Below, one piece after another: positions 6,207 to 9,917 of a stretch of DNA of 9,917 nucleotides. Position numbers and translations under genes: made by a program. Origin of the DNA: a bacterium (GTDB lineage Bacteria > Bdellovibrionota > FAC87 > UBA2466). Numbering within the stretch: position 1 is the stretch's first letter; every line of letters begins with the position of its first letter. Where the stretch lies: assembly GCA_019750655.1 (NCBI GenBank), contig JAIEOG010000425.1, forward strand, positions 1-9,917, written 5' to 3'. Below the pieces are notes generated by a model. That model was given only the letters and a program-made list of their open reading frames with translations. It was not told the origin of the DNA and ran no database searches.

Positions 6207-7028
6207 ATGCAGCAAAAGCCGGCATTGGTCATGGGGATTTTGAACGTCACGCCCGATTCCTTTTCGGACGGTGGGAAGTTCTATGGCAAAGGGGCAGCCC
6301 TTGTGCACGCCGAGCGCCTGGTGCAGGAAGGCGCCGATATCATTGATGTCGGTGGCGAATCCACTCGCCCCGGGTCTGTTGCCATCTCTCTCCAAGAGGA
6401 AATGGATCGTGTGCTTCCCATCGTGGAAGCTGTGCGCTCTGTTTTGCCCGCGGAAGTGTCGGTGGATACGCGTAAGTTTGAAATCGCTCGCGAGGCGATT
6501 CGAGCGGGGGCGACTATCATCAACGATATTACCGGAGGCTCTGATCCGCGCCTCTTGGATCTGCTACGGCAGTCTCCCACGACTAAACTGATTCTCATGC
6601 ACATGAAGGGCACGCCCGAAACGATGCAGGATAGTCCCGTTTACCCGAAGGGTGTGCTTCCGGAGGTCCGGGCTTTTCTGGCGGAGCGAGTGCGGGCCTT
6701 CCGCGAAGGCGGCATTTCAAAGGATCGGCTCTGGGTCGATCCCGGTATCGGCTTTGGAAAAACCTACGCCCATAACCTGGAGCTCCTACGCGGTATGAAA
6801 GATCTCGCTGCTGTCGGAGGGCGCTTGGTTTGCGCGACTTCCCGCAAAGCATTTCTTGCCGCTATTCTGGGGGATGCCCAGGCAGATTTTGCCTCCCGTG
6901 AGGCGGGGACCTTGGCCTCTAACCTCTGGGCCCTCGCGCAGGGGGCAAGTGTTTTCCGAGTCCACGATGTTGCCGCCTGCCGGCGTGCTTTGAAAACCTG
7001 GGCCGCGATCGAAGCTCCGGTCGCTTAG
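6207..7028 (+). CDS. folP: Dihydropteroate synthase
   Basis: A 273-aa cytoplasmic TIM-barrel enzyme that joins p-aminobenzoate to 6-hydroxymethyl-dihydropterin pyrophosphate to give dihydropteroate; it is the sulfonamide target. All signatures are present: GILNVTPDSFSDGG (10-23) with the Mg-binding Asn13, DVGGESTRPG (47-56), SVDT (85-88), NDITGG (106-111), LMHMKGTPETMQ (130-141), DPGIGFGKT (178-186), SRKAF (212-216) and RVHDV (251-255). Length is normal. The initiator ATG at 6207 is close to the first strand, as usual. No conventional Shine-Dalgarno is close by; the promoter at 6168-6197 suggests a near-leaderless message. The folK start codon follows the stop directly, so the two are cotranscribed. 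Confidence 0.98.
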   Translation: MQQKPALVMGILNVTPDSFSDGGKFYGKGAALVHAERLVQEGADIIDVGGESTRPGSVAISLQEEMDRVLPIVEAVRSVLPAEVSVDTRKFEIAREAIRAGATIINDITGGSDPRLLDLLRQSPTTKLILMHMKGTPETMQDSPVYPKGVLPEVRAFLAERVRAFREGGISKDRLWVDPGIGFGKTYAHNLELLRGMKDLAAVGGRLVCATSRKAFLAAILGDAQADFASREAGTLASNLWALAQGASVFRVHDVAACRRALKTWAAIEAPVA

Positions 7029-7538
7029 ATGCTTCAAATCAAACCCATAGCCCTCGGGTTGGGCAGCAGCCAGGGCGATCGTCTGGCTTTTCTAAAAGCG
7101 GCGCTTGAACGCCTGAGTGAAGACCTTTTCTTGGACGAGCCCCATGTTTCCGGAGTGTTTGAAACGGAGCCCTGGGGTGGTGTGGCCCAAGGCAAATTCC
7201 TCAATGCCGTGGCCTTGGGTTCTACCGACTGGAAACCTCCCGCCATTCTCAATTACTTAAAACAGGTTGAGCGCGATCTCGGCCGCAAACGCACCGTCCG
7301 CAATGCGGATCGCGAGATTGATTTAGATATCCTCTTTTATGACGAATTAGTCTGGGAGGCGGAAGATCTGCACATTCCACACCCGGCGCTCGCCGATCGG
7401 GAGTTTGTGCTCTTGCCCCTCGTGCAAGTAGCGGCCGGATGGAAACACCCGCACCTCGGAAAAACGGCCCAAGAGCTGTTAGCCGCCTGGCAGAAAAACC
7501 ACGCCTCTACGGCGCGAGTTTTTCCTCAGTCCCTTTAA
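7029..7538 (+). CDS. folK: 2-amino-4-hydroxy-6-hydroxymethyldihydropteridine pyrophosphokinase
   Basis: A 169-aa cytoplasmic HPPK, transferring pyrophosphate from ATP to 6-hydroxymethyl-dihydropterin, the step before FolP. Landmarks are GLGSSQGDR (10-18, usually GLGSNLGDR), FETEPWGG (44-51), KFLNAV (56-61), the basic ATP loop GRKRTVR (85-91), DREIDLDIL (94-102) with metal ligands Asp98 and Asp100, then IPHP and REFVLLPL. The ATG directly abuts the folP TAG with no spacer. I see no clear Shine-Dalgarno in the end of folP, so expression probably depends on coupling to folP translation. The last 32 bp overlap the 3' end of folC on the other strand. No folB or folE is in view. Confidence 0.97.
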   Translation: MLQIKPIALGLGSSQGDRLAFLKAALERLSEDLFLDEPHVSGVFETEPWGGVAQGKFLNAVALGSTDWKPPAILNYLKQVERDLGRKRTVRNADREIDLDILFYDELVWEAEDLHIPHPALADREFVLLPLVQVAAGWKHPHLGKTAQELLAAWQKNHASTARVFPQSL

Positions 7539-8775
7539 ACCAAAGCTGCCGGACTTCCCCGACTAGATAGAGCGAGCCTGTGACAACGAGCGTGTCGTTA
7601 GGGCTGCAGCGCGCAAGCGCTTTTTTCAACGCTTGTGCCGCCTGGGGGACATAGGGTGCCAGCGCCTCGTAGCCCTCAGGCATGGCCGATCGTAAGTAGT
7701 CCACCGCCGTTAGCGTCAGAGATTTAGCGACAGGGCGGAGCATTTCCACCATTTGCGCCTGCGGTTTATCGGGAGAAAAGCCGCATACGATGTGAGGGTG
7801 CTCACTAAGGTCGCGCAGTGTTTGCACTAGGCTTGTGATGCCTGCGGGGTTGTGATCACCCGAGAGCACGACCCGCGGCTGTCTCTGCACCGTCTCGAAA
7901 CGCCCTGGATTGTGGGCTTTGGCGAAAGCGTTTTGGAGCGTTTTGAGCGGGATCTGGGGAAAGCACTGGCGCAAAAGCTGGTACGCGAGTGCCGCATTTT
8001 TCAAAGCTCCAAGCGACGGGTTTGTAAGCACGAACGGCTGGCCATCGATTTCTACCCGTTGGTTTTCCCAGCTCAGTGCCACGCGCCGGTAAGGCACGCT
8101 GTCTGTATAAACCACGGGAATCCGGTGCTCCTGGCAGAACACTTCCAGCTGCGGGCGAAGGGGCGCATCCAGCTGGGTGAACACGGGAACGCCTCGGCGC
8201 AAAATCCCCATCTTTTCGGTCAGGATTTTCTCGCGTGTATCACCCAGAAATGCCTGGTGATCCCAGTCAATATTCGTAATCGCGGTAGCTAAGGGCTGCG
8301 TGACATTCGTGGCATCGAGACGCCCACCCAGCCCGACTTCGAGGACTAGGTAATCAGGCTTGGCCTGCCGTGCCCATTGAAAGGCTAGGAGAGTGAGAAA
8401 CTCGAAATAGCTAAGATTGAAATCCTGCGCTAGGGCGGCGTTTTCCTGAGCCAAGCCATCCAGCACCTCGAGGCTCAGAGGGATGCCTTGGAAAAGAAAC
8501 CGTTCGCGGGGGTGCTGCAGGTGTGGGGAAAGGTAAGTGCCCACACGAAAACCCGCTTCGGTGAGGGCCTGGCTTACTAGCAGGGAAACAGTCCCTTTCC
8601 CATTCGTGCCGGCGATGACCACCGTAGGAACGGCGTGCTGAGGATTTCCCGCTGCCCGAAGCGCCTTTTCAAAACGATCGCGCGTGAACCCCGACTTCGA
8701 CTCCGCGCCCAAGCGCTCGAGCATCTGAGTGAAGAAACTCTGCTTAACCTCGTGTTCCGGGTGTCCACGGTCCAT
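7507..8775 (-). CDS. folC: Bifunctional dihydrofolate/folylpolyglutamate synthase
   Basis: A 422-aa Mur-ligase-fold enzyme that adds glutamate to dihydropteroate and extends folate polyglutamates. Landmarks are the P-loop GTNGKGT (56-62), SPHL at 83-86 with RERF at 90-93, EVGLGGRLDATN (146-157), ITNIDWDHQAFLG (166-178), the carbamylated-lysine candidate Lys188 in EKMGIL, PGRFE (290-294), GDHNPAG (306-312) and GSLYLVGE near the end. Two usual motifs differ: GxHQxxNA reads GALKNA, and DGAHNP reads SGDHNP. The frame is open to 8970, but the extra 65 residues match nothing in the family, so I start at the ATG at 8775. The upstream sequence (ACTAGAGTCGAATTGT) has no good Shine-Dalgarno. It is convergent with folP-folK, giving a compact folate locus. 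Confidence 0.95.
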   Translation of the reverse strand: MDRGHPEHEVKQSFFTQMLERLGAESKSGFTRDRFEKALRAAGNPQHAVPTVVIAGTNGKGTVSLLVSQALTEAGFRVGTYLSPHLQHPRERFLFQGIPLSLEVLDGLAQENAALAQDFNLSYFEFLTLLAFQWARQAKPDYLVLEVGLGGRLDATNVTQPLATAITNIDWDHQAFLGDTREKILTEKMGILRRGVPVFTQLDAPLRPQLEVFCQEHRIPVVYTDSVPYRRVALSWENQRVEIDGQPFVLTNPSLGALKNAALAYQLLRQCFPQIPLKTLQNAFAKAHNPGRFETVQRQPRVVLSGDHNPAGITSLVQTLRDLSEHPHIVCGFSPDKPQAQMVEMLRPVAKSLTLTAVDYLRSAMPEGYEALAPYVPQAAQALKKALARCSPNDTLVVTGSLYLVGEVRQLWFKGTEEKLAP

Positions 8776-8989
8776 ACAATTCGACTCTAGTAATTTCAGC
8801 GTCTTAGCTTTCGGTGTATTCCGAAAGGACACCCTGTTTAACGGGCGTCCAGAAGATCTACACGGGTTTGCAAATCGGTAAACCCTTATTTCCAAAGCCA
8901 AAAGAACGTGGCCACCCCGAGTGCGCTCCTGGCAACCCCCTTGCACTACTAGGGGCCAAGGGAAACACAAAAATACCAGGGGGGTATCT
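8776..8989. promoter_or_regulatory. Structured intergenic region between divergent folC and the TIGR02147 gene
   Basis: This 214-bp gap holds no convincing gene but several inverted repeats: CTTTCGG/CCGAAAG (8808-8814 and 8821-8827); GGAC-A-CCC against GGG-C-GTCC (8827-8850, one mismatch); GGGTTT/AAACCC (8864-8869 and 8880-8885) followed by TTATTT; a compound stem CCCC-AGTGC against GCACT-GGGG (8915-8924 and 8943-8955); and ATACC/GGTAT around the ribosome binding site. TACAAT (8775-8780, +) resembles a -10 box but has no good -35. The region may be a structured mRNA leader, an attenuator or a set of operators. I match it to no known riboswitch. Confidence 0.45.
8978..8984 (+). promoter_or_regulatory. 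Ribosome binding site in a hairpin loop, deciding a GTG start
   Basis: AGGGGGG lies 5 nt before the GTG at 8990 and is the only good site upstream of this gene. It sits mostly in the loop of a 5-bp hairpin, ATACC (8973-8977) with GGTAT (8983-8987), which might modulate ribosome access. Confidence 0.6.
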
Positions 8990-9856
8990 GTGATTATTGC
9001 ATCGAATATTTATAACTTCTCGGACTACCGAGATTTCCTAAAAGACCGTTACCGCCAATTGAAGGCGGCCGATCCGGTGTTCTCGTTCCGCCACTTCTCC
9101 AAACAAGCTGGTTTCGGTTCTCCGAACTACTTGAAATTGGTGATGGACGGTAAACGCAATCTCAGCACCGAAGCGATTGCTAAATTCGCCAAGGGCTTGC
9201 GGTTGGATAACCATGAATCGGAATTCTTCCGTTACATGGTCGAATTCAACCAATGCGAACACCCTTCGAAAAAGAAAGTTTTCGAAGCGAAGCTGCTCTA
9301 CTTACGTGAGCTCTTCAAAGTGAAAACGCTTATCCCGGAATTGTACGACTACTACCACGAGTGGTACCACGCCGCGATTCGCGAGATGATCAAAAAGGGC
9401 CCTGTGAAGAACGATGCTGCGGCAATCGGTCAGAGCTTGGTCCCCGCGATCACCACGGAAGAAGCTACTGGCTCGGTGGAATTGCTCTTGAAACTCGGCT
9501 TCGTTGGCCAAACCAACGACGGCACGCTGGTTTCGAAAGAGTCCACGCAAGTCGATGAAAGCAGCGTCGCCTTGGCTCAGAAGATTCACTATGAGCAGAT
9601 GGCAGAACTGGCAGCGCAATCTCTCTACACCCAGGGTCCTGAGACCCAGGATTTCGAGAGCATCACGCTGAGCCTTCCGGCTGATAAAGTCGGTGAGTTA
9701 CGGGCTCGCATCGGTGAGCTCGTGGCAGCTCTGAATGCAGCGAACACGCGCAATCCTGAGGATGCCGTGTTCCAGCTCAACGTCCAATTCTTCGCCTTGA
9801 CTAAGTCGCACTTAAAGCGCGACGAGAAAAAGGCTGGGGAACTGACCGTCGCTTAA
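8990..9856 (+). CDS. TIGR02147/DUF4423 family protein, putative transcriptional regulator
   Basis: A 288-aa cytoplasmic-looking protein without signal peptide. The N-terminal 75 residues (YNFSDYRDFLKDRYRQL, FSFRHFSKQAGFGSPNYLKL, MDGKRNLSTEAIAKFAKGL) match the TIGR02147 family and look like a Cro/C1-type helix-turn-helix, with helices at about 33-42 and 44-52. The remainder corresponds to the DUF4423 portion (EFFRYMVEFNQ, then LYLRELFKV, YYHEWYHAAIREM, ELLLKLGFV). The family is known chiefly from Bdellovibrio relatives and Fibrobacter, usually in several copies; its function is not established, and DNA binding is inferred from the helix-turn-helix. The frame is open to a GTG at 8921, but I start at the GTG at 8990 because it has AGGGGGG 5 nt upstream and the conserved region starts seven residues later. 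The hairpin-rich leader suggests regulated expression, perhaps autogenous. It is transcribed alone, divergent from folC. Confidence 0.85.
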   Translation: MIIASNIYNFSDYRDFLKDRYRQLKAADPVFSFRHFSKQAGFGSPNYLKLVMDGKRNLSTEAIAKFAKGLRLDNHESEFFRYMVEFNQCEHPSKKKVFEAKLLYLRELFKVKTLIPELYDYYHEWYHAAIREMIKKGPVKNDAAAIGQSLVPAITTEEATGSVELLLKLGFVGQTNDGTLVSKESTQVDESSVALAQKIHYEQMAELAAQSLYTQGPETQDFESITLSLPADKVGELRARIGELVAALNAANTRNPEDAVFQLNVQFFALTKSHLKRDEKKAGELTVA

Positions 9857-9863
9857 CTGCGGC

Positions 9864-9885
9864 GAGTACCTCCGGGTACTTCTAA
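9864..9885 (+). terminator. Possible terminator after the TIGR02147 gene
   Basis: AGTACC (9865-9870), loop TCCG, GGTACT (9875-9880), extendable by a G-T pair, 8 nt after the TAA. The tail is TCTAAGTCGTTT, only moderately T-rich, so termination strength is doubtful. Confidence 0.45.
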
Positions 9886-9917
9886 GTCGTTTCCCTTTAG
9901 AACTGCCGCCGGGTTCC

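Noticed and set aside
8776..8970. 65-residue N-terminal extension of FolC
   Set aside because: Arg/Pro-rich unconserved sequence that runs through the hairpin-rich intergenic region; FolC proteins normally start near the ATG at 8775.

Overview
The window is about 9.9 kb of gene-dense bacterial chromosome of moderate GC. It carries eight confidently recognised genes (one cut by the left edge), one well-supported small gene and one doubtful small secreted-protein ORF. I see no rRNA, tRNA, CRISPR array, insertion sequence or phage gene. The best taxonomic hint is the last gene, a member of the TIGR02147/DUF4423 family, which is known mainly from Bdellovibrio relatives and Fibrobacter. With the housekeeping sequence types, this suggests a Bdellovibrionota/Oligoflexia-like Gram-negative bacterium. 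That placement is an inference and not proven by the window.

Layout. (1) At 3-1826 (+) lies the C-terminal part of a SpoVR-family protein, followed after 9 nt by a degenerate receiver-GAF protein whose Shine-Dalgarno overlaps the spoVR stop codon. (2) At 1912-3198 (+) is a glutamate dehydrogenase of the Glu/Leu/Phe/Val family, closed by a strong hairpin-plus-T terminator. (3) On the minus strand, reading 5820 to 3356, a class V PLP aminotransferase (alanine-glyoxylate/serine-pyruvate type) and purA overlap by one base (TAATG), so they are probably translationally coupled. A possible 71-codon secreted-peptide ORF starts inside the end of purA. (4) A divergent intergenic region near 5821-5970 contains candidate promoters for both directions. 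(5) At 5971-7538 (+) are a 64-aa protein of unknown function, folP and folK. (6) folC (7507-8775, -) is convergent with folK and overlaps its 3' end by 32 bp. (7) A 214-bp hairpin-rich region separates folC from the divergent TIGR02147 gene (8990-9856, +), which is followed by a hairpin that may be a terminator.

How the genes fit together. folP, folK and folC encode three steps of the folate pathway: pterin pyrophosphorylation, condensation with p-aminobenzoate, and glutamate addition. purA makes the AMP precursor adenylosuccinate, and folate one-carbon units feed earlier steps of purine synthesis. Glutamate dehydrogenase and the aminotransferase handle nitrogen and amino-acid carbon. The block is therefore mostly one-carbon, purine and amino-nitrogen metabolism, flanked by two regulatory or unknown-function units (SpoVR with a pseudo-receiver, and TIGR02147).

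Nothing here looks like a complete new defence or mobile system. The items most worth a second look are the receiver lacking its phosphoacceptor next to SpoVR, the structured leader before the TIGR02147 gene, possible leaderless promoters at folP and the aminotransferase, the altered ATP/substrate motifs in FolC, and the small secreted ORF overlapping purA.
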